A DNA stretch of 52,455 nucleotides from Vulcanimicrobiota bacterium (GCA_019241305.1 JAFAXE010000013.1:1-52455), one strand, 5' to 3'; positions 42,642 to 51,831 are shown, numbered from the stretch's first letter. Numbers and translations: made by a program. The notes: generated from the sequence alone by a model not told the origin.

Positions 42642-43292
42642 GTGGATGCGAACAGCGTGCGGGCGCAGAGTACTGCGGAGTTGCTGGCGGCACGTCTGCG
42701 CGACGACATTGCCGAGGGTACCATTCGCGCCGGCGAGCAACTGCATCAGGAAAACCTCGCAGCACAGTACGGCTACAGTCGCAGCCCAATTCGTGAAGCG
42801 CTGAGGCTGCTCGAAGCGCAAGGTCTGATCACCTATTTCCCCAACCGCGGCGCGGTCGTCAATGGGATGACGGCGTCGCGCGCGCAGGAAGTTTTCGAAA
42901 TTCGCCGTTTGCTGGAGCCGGCGCTCATCGGCCACGTCATACGGGAGATCGGCGATGACGACGTTGCAGAGTTGCGCCGTGCGCTCGCGGCTCTCGATGT
43001 CGACGTGCCGGCCAAAGCCTGGATTCCGCTCCACTGGGAATTTCACGAGCGCGTCTACCGGCTCGCCGGCCGTCCTCACATGCTCGAAATTTTGACGGAT
43101 CATCGCTTGCGCATCTCGGAACTGCCGGACGTCGAGTCGTTTCTGCACTCTGCCTGTCAGCGGTTCTTACGTTGCGACCGGGCGTTGATCACCGCACTGG
43201 CGCGGCACGACGCAAGCGCTGCAAAAGCTGCTACCCTTCGACACCTTTCCGTCTTGGAGGACCGCTGTCTGCAGCGCTACAGCAAACCATGA
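42642..43292 (+). CDS. GntR family transcriptional regulator, FadR/FCD subfamily
   Basis: A 216-residue regulator. The N-terminal winged helix is STAELLAARLRDDIAEGTI, LHQENLAAQYGYSRSPIREA, LRLLEAQGLITYFPNRGAVV, the usual GntR layout. The C-terminal FCD helical domain starts at EVFEIRRLLEPALIG and includes LHWEFHERVYRLAGRP with metal-binding-type His residues. GTG 42642 is chosen because the promoter leaves almost no leader; GTG 42657 is the alternative. Its stop overlaps the S9 peptidase start (ATGA), so the regulator and the two peptidase genes form an operon, presumably induced by a peptide-derived acid. Confidence 0.9.
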   Translation: MDANSVRAQSTAELLAARLRDDIAEGTIRAGEQLHQENLAAQYGYSRSPIREALRLLEAQGLITYFPNRGAVVNGMTASRAQEVFEIRRLLEPALIGHVIREIGDDDVAELRRALAALDVDVPAKAWIPLHWEFHERVYRLAGRPHMLEILTDHRLRISELPDVESFLHSACQRFLRCDRALITALARHDASAAKAATLRHLSVLEDRCLQRYSKP

Positions 43293-45244
43293 CGCTGCGC
43301 TCGCTGCCGATCCTTATCGCTCTCCTGGTGGCGTGCGTATGTGCGTCGAACGCGCGCCCGTACAGCTTCGCCGATGCAGTCGGCATCCACTGGATTGCTT
43401 CGTTGGAACTGGCGCCGAACGGTGCGCTGCTCTACAGCGTTGGCGGCGCGAACGTCCAAAAGAATGCGTTTGAAACCGCGTACGTGCTGCAAGATGCTTC
43501 CGGCGCCGTGCGCAAGCCAACGGTGCTGGCAAACGCCTCCGTCGCGCATTGGTCACCGGATGGCCGCCAAATCGCCGTGGTGATGCCGCAAGACGCGGGC
43601 AGTGTGCTGACGGTGCTCGATGCGCGGACGCTCGCCGTCAGGCGAAAGCTTCGCACACCGTCGACGATCCCAAATTTCTCGTGGTCGCCGGACGGACGTA
43701 CGATCGCGTCCGTCGAGTACGTTGACGCGAGAGACTCACATTCCGCGGTATCGGTGTGGCTGCGACCCGACACCGACGTCCTTGGAGATATTCCGAGTTC
43801 GCGTCAGTTGTGGCTCACCGACGTTCGTACGGGCCGTCGCCGCCAGCTGACGCGCGACCGGTTCTCATACGGTGGGCCCGTCACCGATCACGACCCCAGT
43901 TGGTCGGCCGACGGCACGTCACTGCTCGCGGTTCGGCAGCCCTCCGCACTCTATGGCGATTTCGAGAAGGCCGAGGCGGTGCGTGTCGATGTGCAGAGCG
44001 GTCGCGTGCAGCCGGCACTCCATACGCACAGCTTCAGCTTACCGAACTCTATTCCGCCGCAGTTCGGTCCGGATGAACGAATTCTCAACGTTCACACCTG
44101 GGACGGAACGTTTGCGGCGCGCGAGGATTTGTTTATCGGGGATCGCGATCTTTCGGCCTCGTTCGATCACGACTTTTGGACCTGCGCGGCGTCGCAAGCC
44201 GCCTGGGACGGGCGCTCGGTGCTCGCAACGACGATGGACGGCGTCGATACGCGCCTCTATCGCTTCTCCGAGGATGGAGCCGTGCACGCCCTCACTCCAG
44301 CAGGTGGTTCGGTGCAGGGCTTCTCGGTTTCGAAAGCAGGTATCGCCATTGCGTACTCGACTCCGGCGCGGCCGCTCGAGATCTATATGCTCGTTCCGAG
44401 CGGCGCGATGCATCAGGTAACACACATCAACCATCTGCCGTCCGGCACGAACGTTGCGCCGACGAAAATTATTCGGTGGACGGGACCGGACGGGCACCGG
44501 CTCGTCGGGCAACTCACGGCAACGACGGATGAACGGGCGTTGCTGACGGAGCCGCACGGTGGCCCGCAATGTGCGGACGACTCATCGTTTGCGCCGTACG
44601 CGCAGGTTTTTGCGCAGAATGGTTACGGCTACTTTCGTCCGAGCGTGCGTGGCAGCGACGGCTACGGCGACTGGTCGTACAAAGCCATCGTAAACGACTT
44701 CGGCCCCGGACCGCTCACCGATTTGCTGAGCGGTGTCGACGCGGCTTTGGCCGCGACGCGCGTGAATCCTGAGGCGTCGTTCCTGTACGGTGCCTCGTAC
44801 GGCGGATATCTCACCGCCTTCGCAGTCACACACGATCGTCGCTTCCGGGCTGCCGTGGCCGGCATCCCGGTGACCGATCTTGCGCTGGACTATGCGTTGT
44901 CGGAGAGCCCGAACATTACGCGCCGGTTTTTCGGAAAGACGCCGCTACGGGACAATGAGGCACGCATGGATGCGCAGTCGCCCGTTACGGCCGCGCGCGA
45001 TTTGCAAACCCCGTTGCTCTTGATGGCAGGTTTGCGCGATACACGGGCACCGTATCCACAAACGATCGCCTTCTATCGCAGGCTGGTTGAATATGGGAAG
45101 ACGGTGAGTTTGTTGGCTTACCCGAGCGATGGACACGGCCCAAGCACGCCACGCTCCCAGTCCGATTGGTTCAAGCATATCGCCGGCTGGTTTGAAGCGC
45201 ACGGCGGACCGGCGGTTCCTGGGGCACTCACAGCGCAGCGGTAG
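43289..45244 (+). CDS. Secreted S9 family prolyl oligopeptidase-like peptidase
   Basis: A 651-residue exported serine peptidase. A signal peptide covers about residues 1-23 (LPILIALLVACVCASNA). The first 400 residues form a WD40-like beta-propeller with repeated WSPDGR units (near 96, 138 and 215). The C-terminal alpha/beta hydrolase has Ser503 in YGASYGGYL, Asp584 in AGLRDTRAP and His616 in SDGHGPS, a full triad of the acylaminoacyl/dipeptidyl-peptidase type. ATG 43289 overlaps the GntR stop. It is followed with a one-base overlap by an M20 dipeptidase, which suggests stepwise peptide breakdown. Confidence 0.92.
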   Translation: MTLRSLPILIALLVACVCASNARPYSFADAVGIHWIASLELAPNGALLYSVGGANVQKNAFETAYVLQDASGAVRKPTVLANASVAHWSPDGRQIAVVMPQDAGSVLTVLDARTLAVRRKLRTPSTIPNFSWSPDGRTIASVEYVDARDSHSAVSVWLRPDTDVLGDIPSSRQLWLTDVRTGRRRQLTRDRFSYGGPVTDHDPSWSADGTSLLAVRQPSALYGDFEKAEAVRVDVQSGRVQPALHTHSFSLPNSIPPQFGPDERILNVHTWDGTFAAREDLFIGDRDLSASFDHDFWTCAASQAAWDGRSVLATTMDGVDTRLYRFSEDGAVHALTPAGGSVQGFSVSKAGIAIAYSTPARPLEIYMLVPSGAMHQVTHINHLPSGTNVAPTKIIRWTGPDGHRLVGQLTATTDERALLTEPHGGPQCADDSSFAPYAQVFAQNGYGYFRPSVRGSDGYGDWSYKAIVNDFGPGPLTDLLSGVDAALAATRVNPEASFLYGASYGGYLTAFAVTHDRRFRAAVAGIPVTDLALDYALSESPNITRRFFGKTPLRDNEARMDAQSPVTAARDLQTPLLLMAGLRDTRAPYPQTIAFYRRLVEYGKTVSLLAYPSDGHGPSTPRSQSDWFKHIAGWFEAHGGPAVPGALTAQR

Positions 45245-46581
45245 TGCAGTACGGAGCGTGGCTCGAGCAGCACATCGGCCGCTACGTCGATGAACTCTCA
45301 CGCTTCGCCGCCATTCCGAGTGTCGCCGGCGATGCCGATGCCATTGCTGTCGCGGCACAGTTCACCGCCGATGCGTTTCGGCGCCGCGGCTTCCATGCCG
45401 AAGTGATACCGTCACGTGGCAACCCGGTCGTTGTTGCGACGGGTGGTTCCGGTGAGGCTTCGCTCTTGCTTTATAATCACTACGACGTACAACCGGCGGG
45501 AAGGACGGAGGAATGGCGCAGCGATCCATTTGCGCCGGTGCTGAGCGATGGAATGCTGTATGGCCGCGGCATCATCGACGACAAAGGCGAGATCGTGGCG
45601 CGCCTCGCGGCCATCGACGCCCTGAAGGAACGCTTCGGTGAGCTGCCCCTGCGGATCGTCACATGTATCGAAGGCGAGGAAGAAACGGGGAGTTCGAACC
45701 TCGCTCCTTTTCTCGCTGAACACGCGGACCGTCTTGCGGCCGGCGCGTGCCTATGGGAAGGCGGCATGGTCGATGCGGCGGGACGCCCGCACATGTGGCT
45801 CGGCGTCCGGGGACTCGTCTTTGTCCACCTCAGCGTCACGACGCTCCGTCACGATGCACACTCGGGCTTCGCGCATGTCTTGCCGAGCGCTGCATGGCGG
45901 CTCGTCCACGCACTAGCGACCCTCGCCGGCGCGGATGGTCGCGTTCTGGTGGAAGGCTTGAACGAGGCGGCATGCGGGCCAACGTCTGCGCAAAACGTCC
46001 TGCTCACGCGCATGCCTGACGAGGACGACGATTTTCGCGCAGAGTTCGGCGTCGAGCGCTTCGTCGCAGGACGAACGGCACGCGACTTGCGCGAAGCCGT
46101 GTTCCTTCCCACGTGTAACCTGTGCGGCTTGCATAGCGGCGCCGAACGAGGGCAGACGCGAACGATCGTGCCGGCCACCGCGCATGCATCGCTCGATCTC
46201 CGTCTGCCGCCCGGCGTGACGCCCGAACGCGCGGTGAATGCTCTACGCGCTCACCTGGATCGCGCCGGCTTCGCCGACGTGCAGATGCGTGCAGCCGAGG
46301 CGGAACGCGCCGCGTGTTCCGATCCCGAACATCCCTTCGTTGGGATAGCATCATCGGCGCTTTGTGACGTCTATGGCGTCGAGCCGGTGGTTTCTCCGCT
46401 CGTCGGTGGAACCGGGCCGGCGGCCCATGTCGTCGAGACCCTCGACCTGCCTTTCGTCAGCATCGGCTGTAGTTATCCCGGTTCGCGGAAGCACGCACCC
46501 AACGAGCACCTTCGCCTGCGGGATTTCATCTTGGGTGCGGCGGCGATTGCAACGCTCATGGAACGCTTCGCCTTCGCCTAA
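45244..46581 (+). CDS. M20 family metallo-dipeptidase
   Basis: A 445-residue zinc peptidase of the carnosinase/ArgE group. It has the first metal His79 with Asp81 in YNHYDVQPAG, GIIDDKGEIVARLAA with Asp112-113, the catalytic Glu pair in CIEGEEETGSSNL, an Asp/Glu-binding WEGG segment, and the dimer lid from HMWLGVRGLVFVHLSVTT onward; the final SPLVGGTGPAAH and HAPNEHLRLRDF carry the last metal His. Length and the HYDVQP motif favour dipeptidases over aminoacylases. GTG 45244 overlaps the S9 stop by one base. It converges with the cyclase gene, only 10 bases away. Confidence 0.93.
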   Translation: MQYGAWLEQHIGRYVDELSRFAAIPSVAGDADAIAVAAQFTADAFRRRGFHAEVIPSRGNPVVVATGGSGEASLLLYNHYDVQPAGRTEEWRSDPFAPVLSDGMLYGRGIIDDKGEIVARLAAIDALKERFGELPLRIVTCIEGEEETGSSNLAPFLAEHADRLAAGACLWEGGMVDAAGRPHMWLGVRGLVFVHLSVTTLRHDAHSGFAHVLPSAAWRLVHALATLAGADGRVLVEGLNEAACGPTSAQNVLLTRMPDEDDDFRAEFGVERFVAGRTARDLREAVFLPTCNLCGLHSGAERGQTRTIVPATAHASLDLRLPPGVTPERAVNALRAHLDRAGFADVQMRAAEAERAACSDPEHPFVGIASSALCDVYGVEPVVSPLVGGTGPAAHVVETLDLPFVSIGCSYPGSRKHAPNEHLRLRDFILGAAAIATLMERFAFA

Positions 46582-46591
46582 ACTTCGTTCT

Positions 46592-47440
46592 TCATGGAAG
46601 TATTGCGATAACGCGTGCAGGAAAGCCGGAACCGCCCTTTGGCTTTGGGAAGGTTACCATTGCCAGCGCGCCGGCTTCCGGAACGCGGTCGACATTTGCA
46701 AGCAGTTCGATCTGATAGTGATCGTGATGCAGGATCCAGCTTTCGAGCGAGTAGTCGTCGTGGGTCGTCGCCTTGCCCGGGTCCGTGTCCGTCGTTTCGT
46801 GGCCTGACGCGGTAATGTGGCGGCGCTCGTAGAGGTACCGCAGCGCCGGCAGGCTCCAGCCCGGATAGTGTGCGACGCCGTGTGCGTCTTTGTTCGCCAT
46901 CGCGGCATTGCCGCCGGACCAGCGCTTCGACCAATCGGTGCGCATGATCACGAACGCGTGCGCGGGTACCGGCCCGTGGCGGGATTCCCACGCAGTAATA
47001 TCGTCGACTGAAAGCACGTAGTCGGGATTTCGAGCGACCTTGTCGTGAACGTCCAGCACGACGAGCGGCAGCAGCATTTCCTTGGGAGTTATTTGATCGA
47101 CGGTGCGGCCGCCACGGGCGAAGTGGGCCGGCGGATCGACGTGCGTTCCCCACTGTCCGACGTGGCAGAATTGTTGCACGAAGAAACCGGATCCCCGCGT
47201 GCCGGGGCGGGGATCGTACCAATAGAGCGTCCGGACGCTCTCTGGATCGAAGCCTTTCCAGTGTGGAATATTTGGCGAAAAGTCGTGTGTGAGATCGACG
47301 AACCTCTTCGAGGCGATGACCGCGTAGGCGTCGGTGAGCGTCGCGCTGCGCGGCGTCGATTCCGCTCGCTTTACGCCGAGCAGCGTCACTGCGGATGCGA
47401 GCGTCGCCGCCGCGAACAATGCAAAGGCTTTGCCTACCAT
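46592..47440 (-). CDS. Secreted cyclase-family hydrolase (kynurenine formamidase-like)
   Basis: A 282-residue exported protein of the PF04199 family. The signal peptide (KAFALFAAATLASAVTLLG) runs to about residue 25. The metal motif HVGQWGTHVDPPAHFA is the family's HxGTHxDxPxH-type signature, and RFVDLTHDFSPNIPHWKGF and TASGHETTDTDPG follow the family pattern. Known members hydrolyse N-formylkynurenine or cyclic amides/isatin; which substrate applies here is open. ATG 47440 has AGGAGCACG upstream; longer frames lack support. No tryptophan 2,3-dioxygenase gene is near. It is separated by 35 bases from the next leftward gene. Confidence 0.85.
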   Translation of the reverse strand: MVGKAFALFAAATLASAVTLLGVKRAESTPRSATLTDAYAVIASKRFVDLTHDFSPNIPHWKGFDPESVRTLYWYDPRPGTRGSGFFVQQFCHVGQWGTHVDPPAHFARGGRTVDQITPKEMLLPLVVLDVHDKVARNPDYVLSVDDITAWESRHGPVPAHAFVIMRTDWSKRWSGGNAAMANKDAHGVAHYPGWSLPALRYLYERRHITASGHETTDTDPGKATTHDDYSLESWILHHDHYQIELLANVDRVPEAGALAMVTFPKPKGGSGFPARVIAILP

Positions 47441-47475
47441 CGTGCTCCTGTCTTTGCCGGGCGTAACCCGCGGCG

Positions 47476-48177
47476 CTAAATGTTTGAATCGGCCATGCGG
47501 TAGCGATGGTCGAGCAACTGTGCCGTCGCGGGCGGCACGCCAAGATGCACGAGCTCCGAAGGACGAAGATACCCTCCTCCGCCCGCAATCTGGTGCCACG
47601 CGCCGTGCCGCTTCCGAAAGACGTGTCCGCCGCTACCGTGATTGGCCCAGCCGACGAGGGCATACGAGCCTACCACAACGACTGGGCCGATCAAGAAGTG
47701 CGGCATGTGCTGGTACATGATCGCGCGCAGCGCGATCTCATCACGGCTAGGATGCGGCGGAGCGACGTTGCCGGGCGGGCATCCAACGTTGCGCGCCGGA
47801 AGCGAGCCGATCGACTCCAGCGCTGGGATCTCCCGGATCGGCACGCCGAGTGCAACGTAATCGCATCCGCGAAAGCGACGGCTCATCGCGATGAGTTGCC
47901 ACCCGAAAGGATAGTGGCGATAGAGAAACTGTCCTTGCATGCGGCGCGACTCGATGATGCCGTCGAAGTTTACGACTGCGAAGCTCCCCCGCAATACCGT
48001 TGGACCGATGGTTCCGCTCGTCCCCTGGTCGAACATGGCCCGCGCCTGAACCCGCACGCTCGCGTCTTGCGATCGGCCACCTTGTGCACTCGCCGCCGAG
48101 TGCACAAGGGTAGCGACGAGGAGCAGCGGTGCACAGCACGCCGCGACGAAGGGCCGGTGAGCAGCTCGGCGTCCCAT
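47476..48177 (-). CDS. Secreted protein of unknown function
   Basis: A 233-residue exported protein. From ATG 48177 a signal peptide covers about residues 8-31 (FVAACCAPLLLVATLVHSAA). The mature part has SFAVVNFDGIIESRRMQGQF, RRFRGCDYVALGVPI, YALVGWANHGSGGHVFRKR and WHQIAGGGGYLRPSELVHLG, the texture of a small beta-rich domain of two similar halves. It resembles nothing I can name. It lies 77 bases downstream of dnaE2 on the same strand, so it could be on the same SOS-controlled transcript. The frame is open to 48312, but that part overlaps dnaE2 and was not used. Confidence 0.6.
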   Translation of the reverse strand: MGRRAAHRPFVAACCAPLLLVATLVHSAASAQGGRSQDASVRVQARAMFDQGTSGTIGPTVLRGSFAVVNFDGIIESRRMQGQFLYRHYPFGWQLIAMSRRFRGCDYVALGVPIREIPALESIGSLPARNVGCPPGNVAPPHPSRDEIALRAIMYQHMPHFLIGPVVVVGSYALVGWANHGSGGHVFRKRHGAWHQIAGGGGYLRPSELVHLGVPPATAQLLDHRYRMADSNI

Positions 48178-48254
48178 GTGGTGGCGTTCACCAGCAACGA
48201 AGCGCGGGCCTCGGGCGGCGAAACCCATCGCGAGGCGCACGGAAGCCGTGACGC

Positions 48255-51200
48255 CTAGTGAAAGTTGCGAGCGTGGACACCGTCGGTCATTCCATGCACG
48301 TCGAGCGGCCAAAAGCGCTTCGCAAGGATGTCGAGACAGCCTTGTTCCTTCTGAAGCGTCCCTTCGATGATCATCGCTGCCGACAATCGGATGACGCGGC
48401 GGTTCCGTTCGTATACATCCGGGCGGACGATGACATTGACGAGTCCCGTCTCGTCCTCGAGCGTGAGGAACACAAAACCTTTTGCCGTCCCGGGCCGCTG
48501 ACGTGTGATGACCATGCCGCCTACTTTGCAGACGAGATGGTTCGGCATATCCTCGAGCCGGCTTGCTGGAATGACGTCCTCCGCATCGAGCGCGGCGCGG
48601 AAGTGCACGATGGGTTGCGTCGTCGTGGATAAGCCCAACCCCCAGATATCGAAGGTAGTTTCCTCGACCGCCGAAAGCTGCGCGAGTTTGGCGGTTGGCT
48701 CATCGACATCCATGACGCGTCCCAGTTCGCCGCGCGTTTCGCGCTCGTCGAGACCGCGCAGTGCCCACATGGCATCGCGGCGCGTCGCAAACCACGGCGA
48801 GAAGGCGCCGGCGACCGCAAGATTTTCGAGCGCCTCTTTGTGGAGCGCCGTGCGCCGCGCAAACTCGACGAGATCGCAAAACGGTCCTGCGCCGATGGCC
48901 GCTTGCAGCCGCTCTCGCTGACTTTCGCCGAGTCCGCGCACGAGGTGAAAGCCTAAACGTACCACACCGGCGTCGTCGACGAAGCTCCAGTATTCGCTCG
49001 CGTTCACCTCGACCGACTTCACCACGACCCCGTGGCGGCGCGCGTCGTTGACGAGTACTTCGGTGGAATAAAACCCCATCGGTTGCACGTTGAGGATCGC
49101 CGCACAAAAAATCGCCGGCTCGTGGCATTTTACGTAGGCTGAGGCGTACGCGAGGAGCGCGAAGCTGGCGGCGTGGGATTCGGGAAAGCCGTAGTCGGCG
49201 AACCCTTCGAGCATGTGGAAGAGTTGGTCGGCGGCCTGCCGGTCGATGCCGTTCTCTACCATGCCTTCGATGAGTTTGGGATAGATTTGTGCCATGCGCT
49301 CGTGCGAGCGCTTGTGTCCCATCGCGCGCCGCAGCTGATCGGCTTGACCGGGTGAAAATCCCGCAGCCTCGATCGCCATCCGCATCCCTTGTTCTTGGAA
49401 GAGCGGGACCCCGAGCGTCCGTTCGAGGACCGCTTTGAGTTTGGGATGAGGATAGGTCACTGGCTCGAGCCCGTTGCGCCGGCGTAGGAAAGGGTGAATC
49501 ATGTCACCTTGGATTGGGCCTGGGCGTATGATCGCCACCTGCATGACCAGATCGTAGAAGCAGACCGGTTTCATGCGCGGCAGCATCGATTGCTGCGCTC
49601 GCGATTCGACTTGAAAGACGCCGATCGAGTCGGCCTTCTGCAGCATGGCGTAGGTTGCGCCATCGTCGGCGGGGATGCTCGCAAGGGACAGCGGCGCTTG
49701 GTTCGCGTCGTAGCGGCGTTGAAACAAGCTAAAGGCTTCGCGTAGCAGCGAGAGCATGCCGAGCCCGAGCAAATCGATCTTGATGAGTCCGAGGTCGGCG
49801 AGATCGTCTTTATCCCACTGCACGATCGTGCGGTCTTTCATCGTCGCCCACTCGACGGGTGCGACGCGCACGAGGGGATCGCGCGTCAGCACCATCCCAC
49901 CGGAGTGAATTCCCATGTGCCGTGGAAAGCCATCGATCCGCCGGCACAACTCCAGCAATATCTTCCCCATCGCGCCGCCCACGGGCCCACGCATCTCCGG
50001 CTTCGGATTGACGACGGCGTTGGAGCGGGGCGACACTTCTAAAAGCACACTCATGTCGTCAGCATTTTCGAAGCCGCGTGGATAGTAGCCACGGGAAGCG
50101 CGGACGTTTGAGGCCGCATCCAAATCGCGACGCTTCTTGACCGAGTCTGGCAAGGCGCCATCGGACGAGGCTGCTTCCGCGCCGGTGGCACTGACGAGCG
50201 ATTCACGGGCGTCGTACTCCTTGGCGATGGCATCGACTTGCGCGAGCGTGAGACCGAGCGCTTTGCCGATGTCTCTGATCGCCGAACGCGTGCGGTAGGT
50301 GACGACTTCGGCCGTCATCGCGGCATGCTCGCGCCCATAGCGTTCGTAGACGTACTGGATGACCTTCTCGCGATCTTGATGGGCGAAATCGATATCGATA
50401 TCGGGAACTTCGTTGCGTTCCTCCGAGAGGAAACGCTCGAAGAGCAGGTTCATGCGGATCGGATCCACCGCAGTGATTCCGAGCGCATAGCAGACCGCGG
50501 AGTTGGCGGCAGAACCACGGCCCTGCGCGAGGACGCCGAGTTCCTCGGCCTTATGCGAGATGTCCCAGACGACGAGAAAGTAACCGGCCAGATCCATGCG
50601 CGCGATGATCCCGAGTTCGTATTCGAGTTGCCGTTCGACCGCGGCGTCAAGCTGCGCGCCGTAGCGGATGCGCGCTCCTGCGTAAACGAGCGTGCGCAAG
50701 TACGAATGCGTGCTCGTTTCGCCGTCCGGGATGGGAAAGCGAGGAAACTGACCGGCGAGGCGCTCCAGACGAAACGTACACCGCTCGGCGATTTCTTGCG
50801 TTGCCTGAAGCGCTCGCGGATATGGTGCAAAGAGCCGGCTCATCTGCGCCGCGCTCTTGAGATGGAATTCGGCGTTGGGGAAGAGCAGCGTGCCCGCGGC
50901 CGCGAGATTCGTCTTATACTTGACGCAGCGTAGCACGTCGCAGATGCGCGCATCGCCTTTTCGCGTGTACGCGACGCCGTTCGTGGCAACGTACGGCAGC
51001 TGGAGCGCTGAAGCTATTTCGAGTTGCGCAAGGATGAGCCGGACGTCTTCTGGACGCAAATGGTGTTGTAGCTCGATGAAAAAACGCCGCCCGAAGAGAT
51101 CGCGCAACTGCGCGGCCCGGGTTTGCGCGGTCGTGGCGTCGCCACGAAGGAGTGCCTCTTCGGCAAAGCCGTGGCCAGAGGATGACAGCGCAATGAGGCC

Positions 51201-51611
51201 TTCGGTCTTGCCGTCGAGATCGGCAAGATGGAGAAGCGCATCGCGCTTGCTGCCGCGCATCTGCGCGATCGAGATGAGGTGGACGAGATTGGCGTATCCC
51301 GCCTCGTTTTCTGCCAGCAACACGAGGCGGGGGCGTCGCGCCGAGAGAGCCGCCATATCTTCACCCCGTGCGAGACTTGGCCGGTCTCCGTCCGCAAGCG
51401 TGAGTTCCGCGCCGCAAAGGGCGGCGAGGCCGGTCCCCTTGGCGGCTTTGGCAAACCGCACCGCGCCATAAAGCCCGTCACGGTCGGTGAGGGCAAGCGC
51501 CGGCAGGCCGAGGCGCAGTGCCTGCTCGACCAGGCCCTCGGGATGCGAGGCTCCCTCGAGGAACGTGAAGTTGGACCAGCAGTGCAGTTCCGCGTAGCCC
51601 AGGGGGCGCAT
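48255..51611 (-). CDS. dnaE2: Error-prone DNA polymerase III alpha subunit DnaE2 (ImuC)
   Basis: A 1118-residue translesion polymerase. The N-terminal PHP domain starts YAELHCWSNFTFLEGASHPE, the hallmark of DnaE2 over DnaE1. The polymerase acids are in EVPDIDIDFAHQDREKV (about residues 401-406) and LIKIDLLGLGML, with GRGSAANSAVCYALGIT before them and IRPGPIQGDMIHPFLRRRNG later. A C-terminal OB fold has VCKVGGMVITRQRPGTA. The beta-clamp-binding tail is not obvious. It stands without imuA or imuB here, which usually accompany it. A perfect SOS box lies just upstream, so it should be damage-induced. Confidence 0.94.
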   Translation of the reverse strand: MRPLGYAELHCWSNFTFLEGASHPEGLVEQALRLGLPALALTDRDGLYGAVRFAKAAKGTGLAALCGAELTLADGDRPSLARGEDMAALSARRPRLVLLAENEAGYANLVHLISIAQMRGSKRDALLHLADLDGKTEGLIALSSSGHGFAEEALLRGDATTAQTRAAQLRDLFGRRFFIELQHHLRPEDVRLILAQLEIASALQLPYVATNGVAYTRKGDARICDVLRCVKYKTNLAAAGTLLFPNAEFHLKSAAQMSRLFAPYPRALQATQEIAERCTFRLERLAGQFPRFPIPDGETSTHSYLRTLVYAGARIRYGAQLDAAVERQLEYELGIIARMDLAGYFLVVWDISHKAEELGVLAQGRGSAANSAVCYALGITAVDPIRMNLLFERFLSEERNEVPDIDIDFAHQDREKVIQYVYERYGREHAAMTAEVVTYRTRSAIRDIGKALGLTLAQVDAIAKEYDARESLVSATGAEAASSDGALPDSVKKRRDLDAASNVRASRGYYPRGFENADDMSVLLEVSPRSNAVVNPKPEMRGPVGGAMGKILLELCRRIDGFPRHMGIHSGGMVLTRDPLVRVAPVEWATMKDRTIVQWDKDDLADLGLIKIDLLGLGMLSLLREAFSLFQRRYDANQAPLSLASIPADDGATYAMLQKADSIGVFQVESRAQQSMLPRMKPVCFYDLVMQVAIIRPGPIQGDMIHPFLRRRNGLEPVTYPHPKLKAVLERTLGVPLFQEQGMRMAIEAAGFSPGQADQLRRAMGHKRSHERMAQIYPKLIEGMVENGIDRQAADQLFHMLEGFADYGFPESHAASFALLAYASAYVKCHEPAIFCAAILNVQPMGFYSTEVLVNDARRHGVVVKSVEVNASEYWSFVDDAGVVRLGFHLVRGLGESQRERLQAAIGAGPFCDLVEFARRTALHKEALENLAVAGAFSPWFATRRDAMWALRGLDERETRGELGRVMDVDEPTAKLAQLSAVEETTFDIWGLGLSTTTQPIVHFRAALDAEDVIPASRLEDMPNHLVCKVGGMVITRQRPGTAKGFVFLTLEDETGLVNVIVRPDVYERNRRVIRLSAAMIIEGTLQKEQGCLDILAKRFWPLDVHGMTDGVHARNFH

Positions 51612-51619
51612 GGGACGCC

Positions 51620-51648
51620 ATGGTACCGAACATATGTTCGATGGTCAA
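51620..51648 (-). promoter_or_regulatory. SOS (LexA) box and promoter of dnaE2
   Basis: On the leftward strand, -35 TTGACC (51648-51643), a 17-base spacer, and -10 TACCAT (51625-51620). The spacer holds CGAACATATGTTCG (51627-51640), a perfect 14-base palindrome fitting the Bacillus-type LexA consensus CGAACRNRYGTTYG at every position. Transcription would start about 51613, at or beside ATG 51611, so dnaE2 mRNA is probably leaderless. Confidence 0.9.
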
Positions 51649-51752
51649 GACCTCGATTTGGCCAAGCCCAAGCCTCAGGGCTCCGCAGAAAAATGTACGC
51701 CTCACTGCACGATGTCAGCGCACAAGCTGGCCGTCTTCAGAGTTTCTTGAGA

Positions 51753-51809
51753 CTGCTGATGCATCGTCAGTGTACCGCTCGATGCGGAGCCGCCGAGAAC
51801 GTCGGCGGC
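51753..51809 (+). promoter_or_regulatory. Palindrome and hairpin upstream of the 51-residue gene
   Basis: CTGCTGATGCATCGTCAG (51753-51770) is a near-palindrome with a perfect GATGCATC core, beside a weak -35-like TTGAGA (51747-51752). A perfect eight-base hairpin GCCGCCGA/TCGGCGGC (51789-51796 with 51802-51809, loop GAACG) follows. The region 51649-51831 has no gene I can support. These may be an operator and a leader hairpin for the small gene; the evidence is structural only. Confidence 0.35.
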
Positions 51810-51831
51810 GGGATCAGAAAGGATCGGGACG

